Notes: generated by a model not told the origin, from the sequence alone. A DNA stretch of 64,000 nt from Ophiodon elongatus (GCA_016806645.1 JACSYO010001636.1:1968001-2032000), one strand, 5' to 3'; positions 11,871-24,164 are shown, counted from the first letter of the stretch. Made by a program: numbers and translations.

Positions 11871-11873
11871 AAT

Positions 11874-11913
<40 letters not shown>
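11871..11913. repeat. (TA)n microsatellite
   Basis: Alternating TA with a few CA interruptions at the left end. Confidence 0.92.
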
Positions 11914-12786
11914 TACAGAGCCAGGGGAATAGGTTACTATTCTGAGAAATAACTTTGAGATTAAAGTAATACATTTACAAGAAAAAACCTCTAGCGTTAT
12001 GTTCCTTTTCTCTGTTGTTTTCCCTTCACACCGGCACAGTGACAGTTGGGCGTGTGTTTGTAACTATGGTAACAATGCAGTGTGTTTAAAGCAGCGTCTT
12101 CTCAAAGTTTGGTTTTAAGTGTTAGCTGTGCTGACATAAAAGACACACACCATCCTAGAGGGGGGGTCAGACATCGGAAACAGCGATCTCTAGGATTTAT
12201 CTGACAACTCATTTGCAAAGTAAAACTTACAACAGCTCTAACATGAGGTTAAAGTACAATACCAATGTCAGCATTATGTTCATAAAATAACTAAAAATTC
12301 ATGTTGATGGGAACTCAGTTACTCACAGACCTGGGATCTGCAGCAATAGAACAGGACACAACCTGCATCCAGTTTGACTGAGTAAAAGATGGAGTGGGCC
12401 TGATTCTGTTACTAAATCAGGTCTTGGTTAATCGGAGAGGACCTAACATGGAGCCCTTGTTTACTCAAAGAAGATGATGAATTTGATGCAGAAATTTCTC
12501 ATAATTTAAGGCAGTTGTAAGTGTATTTTATTACTGTCGTAGGTTAATTTGGCCCTCTTAAATGTGTTCACACATTGAATTGAAGGACAAGTGTTCTCAG
12601 AGCAGTTTCTCATTGGCATCGCACCGTGAATCAACCCTTCACTATCACATTATCTCCTGCCTCAGTGCTGGAGAGACCAGCAGAGTGACTCTGAGTGTCT
12701 GAGTGAAGGAGGCTGTCTAATCGGAATTTATCTCTCTCCTCCATATTTGGAATTAGAACTTCATAATTCATGTCTGGTTTACAGTC

Positions 12787-12804
12787 CAGCAGCAGCAGCA
12801 GCAG
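12787..12804. repeat. Short (CAG)n run
   Basis: Six CAG units in non-coding sequence; notable only as a trinucleotide repeat. Confidence 0.85.
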
Positions 12805-13384
12805 CCTCCTACTGTCCTGACAGTTTATATTACAATACAATAATTAGGAGTAGCACAGATAAAAGCTGTAAAAAAACAAATTACTTTGGGGTTTTTCTCT
12901 GATCTCCACTGGATGGTTACCGTGGAAACAGAAGGAAGAGCTATTTATTCAGCTGCTCACCCAAGGTCATGTTATTTAAAGACCGTTCAGTTGTTTGCAT
13001 CTAGTGAGGTTAGGTTTTTGCGATCTCATGAACGCAGCTTAATGATGCTAAACACTGTGTTTATACTGTGTGCCAGCAGAGCACACACTCAGAGCAATCA
13101 TGTTCTGTGATCAGCAGAATCTCATTCAATCTGTATCATACTCACTGTGTGTAGAAAGAACTCATCTTCTTTTTCCCCACTTCTTTCCTCATCTCCTCTC
13201 TGCTCTCTGCTCTGAGGAGGTCCTCCGAGGAAATATTAGTTTGTCAAAGAGACAATGTTTTCAGTCCTTTATGTCTGCTATCATCTCCATCAGCTGTCAT
13301 CTGCTTGGCTGGCAGTTTGGACAGAAATGGGATGAGTTTGTTGGGACATATTACAAATAAAGCTGGGCCAGAGTTACACAACAC

Positions 13385-13672
13385 AGTCGTGGGGAGACTG
13401 TGGCTCAGTGGTGAGCAGGGTCGACCTTCAATCAGAGGATCGGCGGTCCACGTCGATGTGTCCTTGGGCAAGACACTTAACCCCAAATGTCTCCCGTAGC
13501 TCTGCCTACGGTGTGTGAATGTTGTATGAATGTTAGCTACTGCTGATGGGCAGGTGGAACCTTAGCCCCTCCCATCAGTGTATGAATGGGTGAATGATGT
13601 CATGTAGTGTTAAAGAGCTTTGAGTGGTTGAAAGACCAGAAAAGCGCTACACAAGTACAGTCCATTTACCAC
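13385..13672 (+). mobile_element. tRNA-derived SINE
   Basis: The 5' head resembles a tRNA gene: an A-box-like 'tggctcagtggtgagca' is followed by a degraded B-box area ('ggatcggcggtcc'). The body contains 'gtgtccttgggcaagacac', 'gatgggcaggtgg' and 'catcagtgtatgaatggg', and the 3' tail ends 'agctttgagtggttg...gaaaagcgctacac...gtacagtccatttacc'. A full inverted copy lies at 57,731-58,028 and a 3' fragment at 35,560-35,665. Against the 57.7-kb copy it lacks about 20 bases in the B-box area. The tail probably borrows a LINE 3' end for mobilisation (inference). Confidence 0.85.
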
Positions 13673-13739
13673 ACAGATCAATCAACCCTGGATTCCGTTT
13701 TGTAGGCATTTGGTCATAAACCAAAGTATTGGACAAATT

Positions 13740-15770
13740 CAAAAGTTGACCTGATTCTGAATGGTCAGAGGAACCCCAAAGTGATAACAATTCATCCTGA
13801 GAGGATACTGTTTTTTGCACTATTCACAACCGCATCTGGGGATCCAGCACACAGACATGGTCCCATTGTTTACACCAGGGACCAGCTGTTAGCATTCCGT
13901 GACACGGCGATGCTGCTACCAGAAGAGAGACCCGAGGTTCCCTGCGAGCTGAGGAGGAAGAGATATGGTAGCTGTACTGGGGAAAAGCGTCGCGCCAGAA
14001 GGAGACGTTATGGACCCGTCCTTCCCTTCATCATCGTGGGGAATGTGAGATCTCTCCCCAACACGATGGAGTTATCGGCGCTGTGTCGACATCAGAGGGA
14101 ATACTGGGAGTGTAGCATGATGCTATTTACTGAGACATGGTTAACTGCGGACACAGATTCCATATTATACGGGCGGACAGGACAGAGGAGAGTGGCAAGA
14201 GGAAGCGAGGAGGTCTGGTAGTATTTGTAAATGATAGATGATGTAACCCTGGGCACATCACTATTAAAGAACAAATTTGTACTAAGGACATTGAGCTGCT
14301 AGCCATTAGCATGAGGCCTCACTACCTACTATGGGAATTCTCGTATGTTATCGCGATAGCTGCGTATATTCCCCCCTCTGCTAATGCTGAGGCGGCCTGT
14401 GATGTCATCCACTCAGTGACAAGCAGGATGCTGACACAACACCCGGATGCACTTCTTCTTATCTCTGGTGACTTTAATCATGCCCCCCCCCCCCCCCCTC
14501 GCCCCGTCCTCCATTCTGTTCACACTCACACAACATGTTACCAGAGACAATAAAACACTGTCACTCTCAGAGTAAAAAAATGGTCCGAGGAGGCTCTGAA
14601 GGACTGTTTTCACTCCACCATGTGGGAAGTTTTCAGTGATGCCCATGGGGAGGGCATCGACAGTCTTACACACTGTATAACAGACTATATTAACTTCTGT
14701 ATAGAGAATGCCGTACCCACCAGGACTGTACGGATGTTTTTCCAACAGCAAACCCTGGATTACTCCTGAGATAAAGGCCCTCCTCAAGGAAAAGAAGAGG
14801 GCATTTAGGTCAGGTAACAAGGATGAGCTGAAGACTGTGCTGAGGGAACTGAGGAAGAGGATCAGTGAAGGGAAAAAAGGTATAGGATGAAAATGGAGGA
14901 TCAGTTGCAGCAGAAGAACATCAGCTGGGTCTGGGAGGGCCTTAAAACCATGTCTGGCCACAAGGAACCCAACTCCCAGCCTGTGGGGGACCAAAAGTGG
15001 GTGAATGATCTGAACTCATTCTTCAACAGATTTAATCAGTCATCCTCAACTCCCCCTATCCAGTCCTTCCTGCTGCTGCAACCCTCTTGGAGAGGCTGGT
15101 CCTCGTCCATCTCCGCCCCCTGGTGAGCCCCTCAATGGACCCACCTCAGTTCGCCTACCAACCTGGCATCGGGGTGGATGACACTGACACTTATCTTCTA
15201 CATAGATGCCTCTTTCACCTGGAAAAGGCTGGACGCACTTATGAGAATCATGTTTTTCGTTTTCTCCAGTGCCTTCAACACCATTCAGGCCATGCTTCTG
15301 AGGGACAAGCTAGAGCACACAGGGGTGGACCACCACCGTACATCATGGATCCTGCACTACCTTATCAACCATCTGCAGTATGTGCAGATACGGGAGTGTG
15401 AGTCTGACTTGGTGTCCTGCAGCAGGCCCAGAACATCCAGGGAAAGGACATTGAGATGGTGAGATCTGACAAGTACTTGGGTCTTCACCTGAACAATAAA
15501 CTGGACTGGACAGACAACACAAATGCACTATTCAAAAAGGGACATAGCAGACTCTATCTGCTGAGGAGACTCAGGTCTGTTGGAGTGCACGGAGCACTCC
15601 TAAGGACCTTTTTCGAATCTCTGGAGGTGTCAGCATCTTTTATGGAGTGGTCTGCTGGGGCAGCAGCATCTCGACTGCCTCAGAGACTGAACAGACTGGT
15701 TAAACATCATTCTCCTCTCTCCCACCACTTTCAATGGATCTAGTGGGCATCCCAGGACACAGCTGGCCTT
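13740..15770 (+). pseudogene. Rex1 LINE, internally deleted
   Basis: It encodes the apurinic endonuclease part ('PFIIVGNVRSLPN', 'MMLFTETWLT', 'IAAYIPPSANAEAACD', 'LLISGDFNHA'), a linker ('SKPWITPEIKALLKEKKRAF'), and RT motif A ('FSSAFNTI' at 15,262-15,285). The stretch 'ttctccagtgccttcaacac' equals the forward primer I remember for amplifying Rex1 from fishes, which fixes the family. After 'VQIRECESDLVSCS' (near 15,420) the sequence jumps straight to the C-terminal 'YLGLHLNNKLDWTDN' block, so motifs B and C, including the catalytic aspartates, are gone. A 16-base C-run (14,483-14,498) marks a second deletion right after the endonuclease 'GDFNHA' motif. Many frameshifts and stops make the copy inactive. 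Confidence 0.87.
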
Positions 15771-15771
15771 C

Positions 15772-15940
15772 TTAAGGGACCTTGATAGATCCAAAACCCG
15801 ATCCCACCACCTTGCTGAATTACTCAGTTCAAGGGACCTCGCTAAAATATTCAGTTTAAGGGATTTTGATAAAGCCAAACCCCTATCCTAACACCTTGCT
15901 GAATTACTCAGTTTAAGGGACCTTGCTGCATTACTCTGAG
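15772..15940. repeat. Two-unit tandem repeat, about 82 bp period
   Basis: Each unit is a long half ('ttaagggaccttgata' ... 'accttgctgaattactcag') followed by a shorter half ('ttcaagggacctcgct'); the pattern then recurs with about 15% divergence. Half-units also resemble each other, so it is a higher-order repeat. It abuts the truncated 3' end of the Rex1 copy. Confidence 0.75.
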
Positions 15941-17615
15941 AATTAGATGGCGCCAAACCCAAACATAGAAAAATAGAAGCAACCTGGAAACCTCTGACAA
16001 TCAGTTGACGGACTGATTCCTTGAAGGTCGGCAGTTGGAACGTACCCTCAAGGTAGGTGACTTGGTATTCGATATTATACGTAATTATTATAGACTGTAT
16101 AACTGGATTATAGGGCAGGGCATTTGGTTGTAGAAGGTTTAGAAGTAGAAATATCCTGTTATTACGCCTAAGTGATCCAAAACCCTTAAAACTAAATGTG
16201 ATGGAAAGTAAATAAATAACAAAATTCGGATAAATGAGGTTTTATTCAAACGAGTAGAGTCTTGTGGATTTTCCGAATCAACCCAACAGTAACAGTGCTG
16301 CACTATACTGAGAAAATATGTGAAACAATACTGTTCAGCATAAATGTTGTACCCTGCAGAGAGAACAATGATGGAGTGGGGTTTATGTGAACAAGTGCGT
16401 GCAGTCACAGCGAGAACACTTAATTCCTTCCCTTTAAGACATCTCCATTCACAATCCAGCAGCTTAATGCATTGCTCCACAGATACGGAAAGAACTAAAT
16501 TAAATGTCTGTCACTGCTCAGATGCTGGAGTATCATCTGAGGGGGGGTGAGGTGTAAATGCATGTGTTTTGGGTGGTAGTGTGTTTTATAACTACACCGA
16601 TGAGGACCAAATGTATTATCAGTCTTTGTTTCTTTTCAAGTGTAGAATTTACAATTGGAACTAAAAGCATAGATGTTGGTCCGTGACCTGTAGGACGACG
16701 TACTCTACTGGACAAGACTTCAGGTTAAACGTTAGACAACAGAAAAAGTCGAATAACCTCTAATGGAGCACTTTAGACCGATGCATATGCAGCTTTGACT
16801 TTATTCCATTAGCTGACGTTTAAGACGCCCTCTTCAAAGCTTAAAAGGGAAATTTGCTACCATTTTATGAGGATGTCCAATCAGTACTAATGGTAAATGT
16901 AGTCCACTGCAGAAAATAATTCCCTAGTGCGTGCTAAATTGATGGAGAAAGATGATTTCTCCTGCTGCAGAGTCATGCCGGCTGTGCCTACAGGCACCAT
17001 GATGCATTGCGCACCAGTGGTGAGTTTGCTTGTCTGATAAACAAAATACACTCACAAAATGTAAGTAAACGAAATATTTACCTAAACAGAAAAATACAAC
17101 TGTACACCTTCTGAATTAAATTTTCTTTCTTACACCGAACTAAGACAGGCTTGATTGCCTTGTTAGCTCATTGTAAAACACACTTCAGAACAGAACAAAA
17201 TTGTCATGAGTATTTTACATTAACTGTCCTGTGATGCTACTTTAAAAGGATAGTTGTGATGTTTTGAAATGTTCAAATAAGCTACCTCTCCATAGTCATT
17301 GTTTTATCTAGAGTAGCTGGAGTTTGGAGAAACAGACAGGTGTAACAGCACAAGAGCGGCATATTTAAACAGCAAAAATAATCAATATACGCTGCATTAA
17401 GAATCATTTTCGACGGGGAACTGAATTAGTGAAACTTGTCTAGTTGCTTTGAAGAGAGCATAGATACATTTACTTCCCTGTCAGAAAAGGCTGTCTGACG
17501 CAAGGTAAAGAGGTGAAAATATTCTAGATATAGTGTACACTTAAACTGGTATAGAGGTTTTTAGGTGGCTGAAATATGTTTTGCTCTTCATCCTGATTTA
17601 CTTGTATAACCAGAT
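15941..17615. other. No recognisable gene
   Basis: AT-rich, apparently unique sequence. The heptamer 'tggcgcc' at about 15,948 resembles a lysine-tRNA primer-binding core, but the following bases do not fit, so no LTR element is called. Confidence 0.4.
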
Positions 17616-18540
17616 CCCTGCATTTGTCACTTTGTGACGAGATTACTGCAATTCCTTATTATCAGGCTGCTCTAATAAGTTTCTTAAGACTCCATTTGAT
17701 CCAGAATACTGCAGCTTGTGTACTGACAGAAAATAAGAAAAGAGATCATATTACTCATGCATTAGCTTCTCTTCACTGGCTCCTTGTAAAATCCAGAATA
17801 GAAAAACTCCCAGAATGCAGGGTTACTTGTGGTTCATAAAGTCTCCAAACGTAGAACAGAAACCAGAGCCTTCAGTTATCAAGCTCCTCTTCTGTGGAAC
17901 CAACTTCCACTTTCACTCCAGGGGTCAGACACAGTCACCACATTTAAGAGTAGACTGAAGACTTTCCTCTTTGATAGTGCTTATAGTTAGGGCTGGCTCA
18001 AGTTTATAGTTAGGGCTGGTTCAGGTTCATAGTTAGGACTGGCTCAAGTTTATAGTTAGGACTGGCTCTGGTTTGTCCTGGTCCAGCCCCTAGATATGCT
18101 GCTATAGGCCTAGACTGTTGGGGGACATCTTAGGATACACTGTGCTCCTCTCTCCTCTTCTATCTCCTTCTGTATGAATTCATTTCCCATTAATGCACAT
18201 TGCTAACATGGCTTCTTCCTGTGTTCGTGGTTATACCTGGACCGTGCTGCTGCCGTGGTCCTGTCTGACACCCAGTGCTACTATAATGTTTTTATTAGTA
18301 GTCACATTTATATTACTATTACTGCCTTTAATATCATCAATATGCTATTATATTCACTGCTGCTGTCATTCCTATTTTATTCTTCTTCTATTATTACTGC
18401 TACTACTGCTATTACTACTCTCATTTTGTGAATAATTTCTGTCATATGGATTGTCTTTGTTGTAATTTGATTTTGTTCATTCTGTACACATGACATATAT
18501 CACACTTCTGTCCATCCTGAGAGAGGACATTTTGATCTTT
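17616..18540 (+). pseudogene. Maui/L2-type LINE 3' end
   Basis: Starts in the ORF2 C-terminal block ('RDYCNSLLSGCSN' with frameshifts, then 'LASLHWLLVKSRI'), carries a deletion near 17,805-17,820, and resumes at the 'LLW' segment ('agctcctcttctgtggaacc') and 'TFKSRLKTFLFDSAYS'. The 3' UTR opens with four tandem copies of a 23-bp unit ('ttatagttagggctggctca') where the 4-kb copy has one. It then follows the common Maui tail to 'ctgtacacatgacatat' and 'ctgtccatcctgagagagg'. Truncated at both ends relative to the longest copy. Confidence 0.85.
17978..18074. repeat. 23-bp minisatellite, 4 units, in LINE 3' UTR
   Basis: Four tandem variants of 'ttatagttagggctggctca' plus 'agt/ggt'. The number of units varies between Maui copies in this window (1, 4, 4 and 3). 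Confidence 0.9.
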
Positions 18541-20283
18541 AATCTGTGGTCTGTGAAATATATCTTGTCGTGATAGCCTACTAGCGTTGAGATTCTCCTC
18601 CTGTCGTCACTGATGTCCTGACTTTCTTGAATCAGAAATGGTGGAAAAAAGCTGTCTGAAAGATAATCACTTAGCTAATTGCTTAGCTGTGAATGTATTT
18701 TGAAGATTTTGGAATTTCTTCTGTTGCTGCTCAAGAAAGATTAAGACTAATAAAGCAATGTCGATTCTTTACTGAATTAATTGTCTTTTTTTCTCATAAT
18801 ATAATGAAAAAGAACCAATAAGAGTATCGATAGGAGTATTAGTATCGATAAAATCCTAATGATATCCTACTTCTCGTACAAAGCTGGGAAAGAACTGAGG
18901 AGCATGGTAGGACAGTTATATCTGAGAGACAATGTCAGTAGACTAACCAAGTGTAAGAAAAATACTATCACGATACAGAATATCTAGAAACAAGGTTACT
19001 TAACGTGAAGTTTGTAGCTGAGCGTGAGGTTGTTGTGGAGTTGTTTCTTACGCCTTCTTCTGCAGACACAGGACCGTCTGAAGATTATTCTCAATAACAA
19101 ATCAAAACTCCACACAGCTAAGATACAAGAGAGCTAAACGAAATAAGAAAGGCATTATGGAAATATATATGGAAATATTAGGAGTGTGTATGTCTCAGAC
19201 CACAGCAGAGACCCATTGTGTTTAGTGAAGCTAGGCAGTAGGTCCGGTGAGCCATTGTGTAAGGCACAGAGAGACACCTGATACAGAACGAGCTCGTGTT
19301 TTTATCTGAATCAAGTTAATAAATAAACAAGGCCATTTTTAATAGCTTTTGAGGAAAAAACTTGAAACAATAATAGAAATGATCACCAGTGAAATTGGTT
19401 TATGATGTATTATAAAGGGGCACGGTTACACAAAGGCTTGTAAACAGTGGTGGAATATTTTCCGAAGTTATGAAAATGGGTGAAAACCTAGAAAATTAGG
19501 ACCGCAAAAGGAGGAGTTGAATAGGGTATAAAAGTAAATTGAATTTTGCTCAGTGGACTAACTCTTGATATGTATTATCCTTCAATACATAGAAAACATA
19601 TCGCATTGAACTCTAAGGAATCCAGTGTGTTTCCTTGACACTGAAAAGAGAGTCTATTGAGAAGTATAAATATCTTGAAGGGCCTGAAGACTTCCTGGTC
19701 CGGTTGAAGGTTTTTGAAGAACCTCAATTGCAAATATTAAAAAGTTCTACACATGAATCGTTTAAGAATCCAGCTGCCGGGCAAGGTAAAGCTTTTACTG
19801 CTACAGTCTTACTTGGTCTGATATGACCAGTAGCATATGGTGACTAATGTCAGTTACATTAGCAAACAATAGATAGCTATTGGGTAAAGGATATTACTGA
19901 ATGAATTCACTGACTTGATGACTCATATCTATTTGCTATACAGTTACATTACATTATGTTACAGATATCGATGGTTTTATTACAAAAGTAAAAAAGAAAG
20001 GTAAGCATGTACTTCTCCAAGAGACATATTTTTTGGTACCAGTCTGCTTGCTTTCAGTCAGGTCAGTTTTCTTGTTATCTTTATCCAATTTGCAGCCATC
20101 TTTAAACTACTGCCAGCTCTGTCAGGCTCATGCTTATTTTTTTATTTATTTTTGCTTTCAATATAATTCAATGATACTTTTTAACTAAGAAATAAGTGAC
20201 TTTTAAACTGCACCACAAGACTATTGCTTGGGTCTCAGATTGCCTTTTGTCTTGACCTCAGTTGGTAACGACTGATAAAAAAA

Positions 20284-20365
20284 ACTGTCTTACTAAAACC
20301 GGAGCACCACAAGGCACGGCCTTATGCCCCTTTTGATTCTCACTTTATATCCCGCTACACACTAT
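20284..20365 (+). pseudogene. LINE reverse transcriptase motif B scrap
   Basis: Reads 'KTGAPQGTALCPF', stop, 'FSLYIP', the signature around RT motif B of Rex1-like LINEs ('TGAPQGT.L.P..F.LY'). No flanking RT motifs are visible, so it is a short, very old remnant. It could be coincidence, though the match covers about 15 consecutive expected positions. Confidence 0.5.
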
Positions 20366-21184
20366 AAGTATAGTCAGGTGTCCTGTAAAATCCAGAAGCT
20401 GTCACAATGTCACAATTGGATTTTCCATTATGTACACTTTATCAATGTTCATGTGTTGATACTCAGAGCATGACGCTGCCATCCTGCAGCCCCTTAAATA
20501 CCAGGTTTTATTGTTAAATAAACTCTCGTAGAGTGTTGATCTCTAAAGCATGAAATCAATATCACTGTATAATAAAGGTCAGCCTCTACAATGATAAATC
20601 ATTCAACTGTATGGAATGCAATTCAATTCATCACCATGTATTTGTTTGGTTTCCATTCCACTTCCAATCTTATTACAAGCATTCATTAAATAACAGCCAT
20701 ATGCCATATTCAACAGTTCAATGTCTTCAAGCGAAAATGGAAATTCTCTATGTAATGCAATCAATTAAGAGATGCAGCTTGAAAAGTAGAAGAACGTTGC
20801 TGTACTGGGCTTTTTTCGACTTTATCTTTTTTTTTTAACTGAAAACAGAATATACTTGTACTCTGTGTGAATAGACATTGGGCAACTCAAAGCATTTATT
20901 TGATCCGAGAGGGACACTACTGTGAGGTATTTGTTTTAGTGGCTTGCCCGTTGGCTCTGGGTTCTAAAAATCTGCCCTGCTGCTGACTGTTGGACTGGTG
21001 CCACAACAGATGCATCCAAGACTATTCACTGGATCACTTTCAGCCCACAAAAAGTGGGAGTTTCATAGTGCTGTATGCAAAGCAGGGTCACCGGCTTTGC
21101 AGTTAATGGTGGGTTTAAAAACTGCATGACTCATCTATAATCATGCAGATGGAGGCTCTGGTTTTGGTAAAGCCCTTTCCCATC

Positions 21185-21600
21185 AGTAAGCCAGGACTTA
21201 ATTGTACATCATGAGTAATGACACTTTGATAATTCTCTCATTATCATCAGGCCAATATAATGCCAGAAGAAGGAAACTTACTCTGGAGAATATTTGCATA
21301 TGTGCAGCCAAATGGAAAGGGAATTCAGTAGGTAGACTTTGTATACAGCTCTGGAATGAATACACGACTGTCGAGACAAATGCCATGTTTACAACCAGAA
21401 AGCGTGGCTCCACAGCTCTTGCCCATTTCTCAAAGCATTTTTATGCCCCCAGATGAACATTTTCCAGCTGCATGGAATATTTTGCATTCCATTAGTGTGA
21501 ATTAGTATCCTGCTTTGCATGCAGATGCAAGTTTGTTTTTGCAAATGTCAGACTGGCCTCTGCTGTTGTGTAATTTCCTTAATTACCAAATAATCAGTTC
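21185..21600. promoter_or_regulatory. Candidate conserved non-coding element
   Basis: Contains an exact POU octamer ('atttgcat', 21,292-21,299), E-box-like 'catatg' beside it, 'taatgacactttgataatt', 'catggaatattttgcattcc' and 'tttccttaattaccaaataatc'. It has no coding frame of note and no copy elsewhere in the window. This clustering of homeodomain/POU sites in unique sequence is the texture of vertebrate developmental enhancers. Inference only. Confidence 0.28.
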
Positions 21601-23043
21601 AGTTTCATCAATTTAAGCATTTCAAGATTCGATGTTTGGGGTTTTAAAAGTTAAAAGTTTTAAAAGAAAGCAAATTGGTTTTGCTCTCTTGATCATATTT
21701 GCTATGGTGATACATTTGTTATCACCATAGCAAAGCTGCATGCATGTCCATCCATGCATATACAGTGTGCCACTTTGGTCAATCATGAGTGTATGTACGC
21801 TATATTTACATACATACGTTTGCAGAAATTCAAACACAACTTAATGGAAGATTACACTCAATGTGAGCACAATACAAACAAAAATCAAGTTTAGGGTCTT
21901 AAAAGAAGATTTTGACACTTTGTTAACATTTCAATCAAGAGCGACAAGTCAGTTGAAGAAAAGATAATTGTTTATTATTAACAGATGATATGTGATGATA
22001 AGTCTTGATTGAGTCTTTGGCGAGATTTGTACGGGGGGATTTGTAATTGAGGGCCCGATCTGCCTCGATCAGCAACAAGATAGATCCCCCCGTGGAGTCC
22101 AGACCTGGTGGTGGTGGCTGATGAGGATGATAGAATGATGAGTTGATGAAGCTGATGGACCTGAGAAGACTGGGTGGAGATGGGGCGGTGTGTAACAGCA
22201 ACATGAACGTACTGAAGGGAGAAAGACAGTCATATTTAAAAAGAGACAGCAGCAAGATGATAGGCTAACCATGTCATTGTTTCGTTGTGCTTATTGGATG
22301 GAGGAGACCAGCTGATTTTAACAGCTGATGTCATGATTGACACCCCCAACCATGACAGCAAGTAAATAATGAATGAGAATGCTGAGGAGTTAATGGCGTC
22401 TGCCCTGAGCAGCAGCAAGATAAATTCCTCAAAAATAAAAAATAAACCACATTCCTCCAAATTAACTTATCAAGCGGGAATGAAACAGGTCACAAATGAT
22501 CGATGCAAATGGCATAAACTGCCAATAGATGAGGCATAACAAGGAGTAAGACAGAAATTTGAGGTTAAGAGATTAGAATCAACGGTTTGCAAAGCAATGT
22601 CTAGGTCAACACTGACCAGATGAGATCCACTTTTTTTAACTTAGCTATTAATGGCTAATGGTCAGCAGTGACCTAAATCGCAACATAACCTGACCTGTGT
22701 TCATCAAGTATCACCTGTGATAGGCTCCGCAAACTAAATAATTTTGTTAAAGACTTCACGATTAGGGTTTTTATTAACCCTGTCCAATTTCGTCGAACGT
22801 CCCAAAGAAAATCTCCAGGAAGCCACTGTAAGCTGTTCTTTAATGGAGCTGGGGGTGATTAACCAGACATAGTCCTCATCTTTAAAGCTGTTTCTCTTGT
22901 AAAACTAAGAAATACTGTTTGAAAACACTTACAATGAAGTGTAAATCTCACCTTGAAAAAGTTTTGAGTTTAGGTACGACTAAACTATGAGAACTAAGAA
23001 AACTCCACCAACGAATATTTTTAAGTACAGTTGAAAGTTTAAA

Positions 23044-23715
23044 AAGGGTAACTTGGGTCCCTATTTTACCATAACTTTTTTAAGTGACTAATGGATACAA
23101 CAATGTTTGAACGCTGCTAAACGGGCTGTAATGTAATCGCTTGGGTAACTCCTCATTGTCAATGTACGTCCACTAAAAGTGCTTGTTTTTGCCACTTACA
23201 GGTCAGATTGTTATGATTGATGTCTGACAACATTATGGACAGAACCTTACAGAGAAATAAAACCTTTTTCGTTTCCATTTGCTTGATCCGGTCCATCTGT
23301 TAATGTGTCATGTGAGTTGTTGCCAGAAGACAAAATTGGATACGTGAGAGAGAGTTGGAGAGAGGAGTACCAGTGTTGTCAGAGTTTGTTGTGTTGGAGT
23401 ACAGAGAGCATAAGTCAGTGTTATATAAAGGATTTTCAATGTCACAGTTTAGATGATTTGAACAATGTGGATGCGACGCAAGATTCCAGGCTGAGACTTC
23501 TCTGAATAAACAGAAAGACTCAGATAGTTATCAAGTGTCTGCAGTGAAATAAAACGTTTTACGTTTCACTTGATCCTGTCAGTGGAAGAAACAAACACTT
23601 TTAGTGGATGTACATTGATGGTGAGGAATTGACCTGCTGGCGTCTGCAGCGATCAATTTCAAACATTGTTGTCTCCGTCATTCACTTAGACAAAAGAAAT
23701 ACTGAAGTTACCCTT
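23044..23715. mobile_element. MITE with about 155-bp terminal inverted repeats
   Basis: The left arm starts 'aagggtaacttgggtccc' and the right arm, read inverted from 23,715, starts 'aagggtaacttcag'. The arms match at intervals inward: 'taagtgac' against 'taagtgaa', 'acaacaatgtttgaa' in both, 'caatgtac[g/a]tccactaaaagtg' in both, ending at 'ccactNacag' (about 23,201 and 23,577). The 370-bp centre contains direct repeats of 'gaaataaaac..ttt..cgttt' followed by 'cttgatcc' (23,253 and 23,547). It has no transposase. Outermost bases and target duplication are ambiguous because of the A/T flanks. Confidence 0.8.
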
Positions 23716-24066
23716 ATGTAAATAATAGAGAACCATATCAGTTAATATCAGTTGAGTGTGAAAGTTAATCTTTACATTTACTACAAAAAAATCAAGATCC
23801 ACTTACTAAGTTATCATCATATACATTATAAATAACACAACTTTTAAAAAAAGTTCAGAGGACACGCTGTCAGAGATAATGGTGACAGTTTCACTGACTT
23901 TCATACATAAAAAGCCACAAAAAGGGAAATGCAGTAAGTGAGGCTGACTGCAGATGGCAAGGGAGTAGTTGTATAGTTAGTTAGTTTGTGGGAGGCTGTT
24001 ACCTTCAAATGCATGAAAATACATCAAGCAAATGGGAGGCAGGTGAAAGTAGCAGATATAAGGAAG

Positions 24067-24068
<2 letters not shown>

Positions 24069-24163
<95 letters not shown>
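24069..24163. repeat. (GT)n microsatellite
   Basis: About 95 bases of GT with a single T interruption near 24,129. Open frames across it (HTHTHT, CVCVCV) are artefacts. A long alternating purine-pyrimidine tract like this can adopt Z-DNA. Confidence 0.97.

Positions 24164-24164
<1 letters not shown>

Larger units (their letters stand above)
10506..13384. other. Long stretch without recognised gene
   Basis: No supported gene. It holds only the small TA and CAG repeats listed separately and a possible dispersed-repeat scrap near 11,040. A compact non-repetitive block around 10,730-10,880 is non-coding and unassigned. Confidence 0.4.
18541..23043. other. 4.5-kb stretch without recognised gene
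   Basis: Largely unique and AT-rich. Exceptions listed separately are an RT motif-B scrap at 20.3 kb and a candidate conserved element at 21.2-21.6 kb. A TATA-like 'gggtataaaag' at about 19,525 is followed by an orphan 63-codon frame (19,635-19,826) with no recognised domain. The block at 22,020-22,500 has relatively low AT and codon-like texture, but no domain or repeat I know. Confidence 0.4.

Noticed and set aside
14413..14994. 193-codon open frame on the minus strand
   Set aside because: Opposite strand of the Rex1 endonuclease/linker region and across its poly-C run; no domain.
15941..15965. Lysine-tRNA primer-binding site of an LTR element ('tggcgcc')
   Set aside because: Only seven bases match, the rest of the 18-nt site does not, and there is no LTR end in front of it.
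18193..18435. 80-codon leucine-rich open frame suggesting a membrane protein
   Set aside because: It lies in the T-rich Maui LINE 3' UTR; the hydrophobic run reflects 'ctattact' low-complexity sequence.
19520..19830. LTR or promoter with TATA box 'gtataaaag' followed by a 63-codon frame
   Set aside because: No second LTR, polyadenylation signal, homology or CpG enrichment supports it; kept only as a remark in the region entry.
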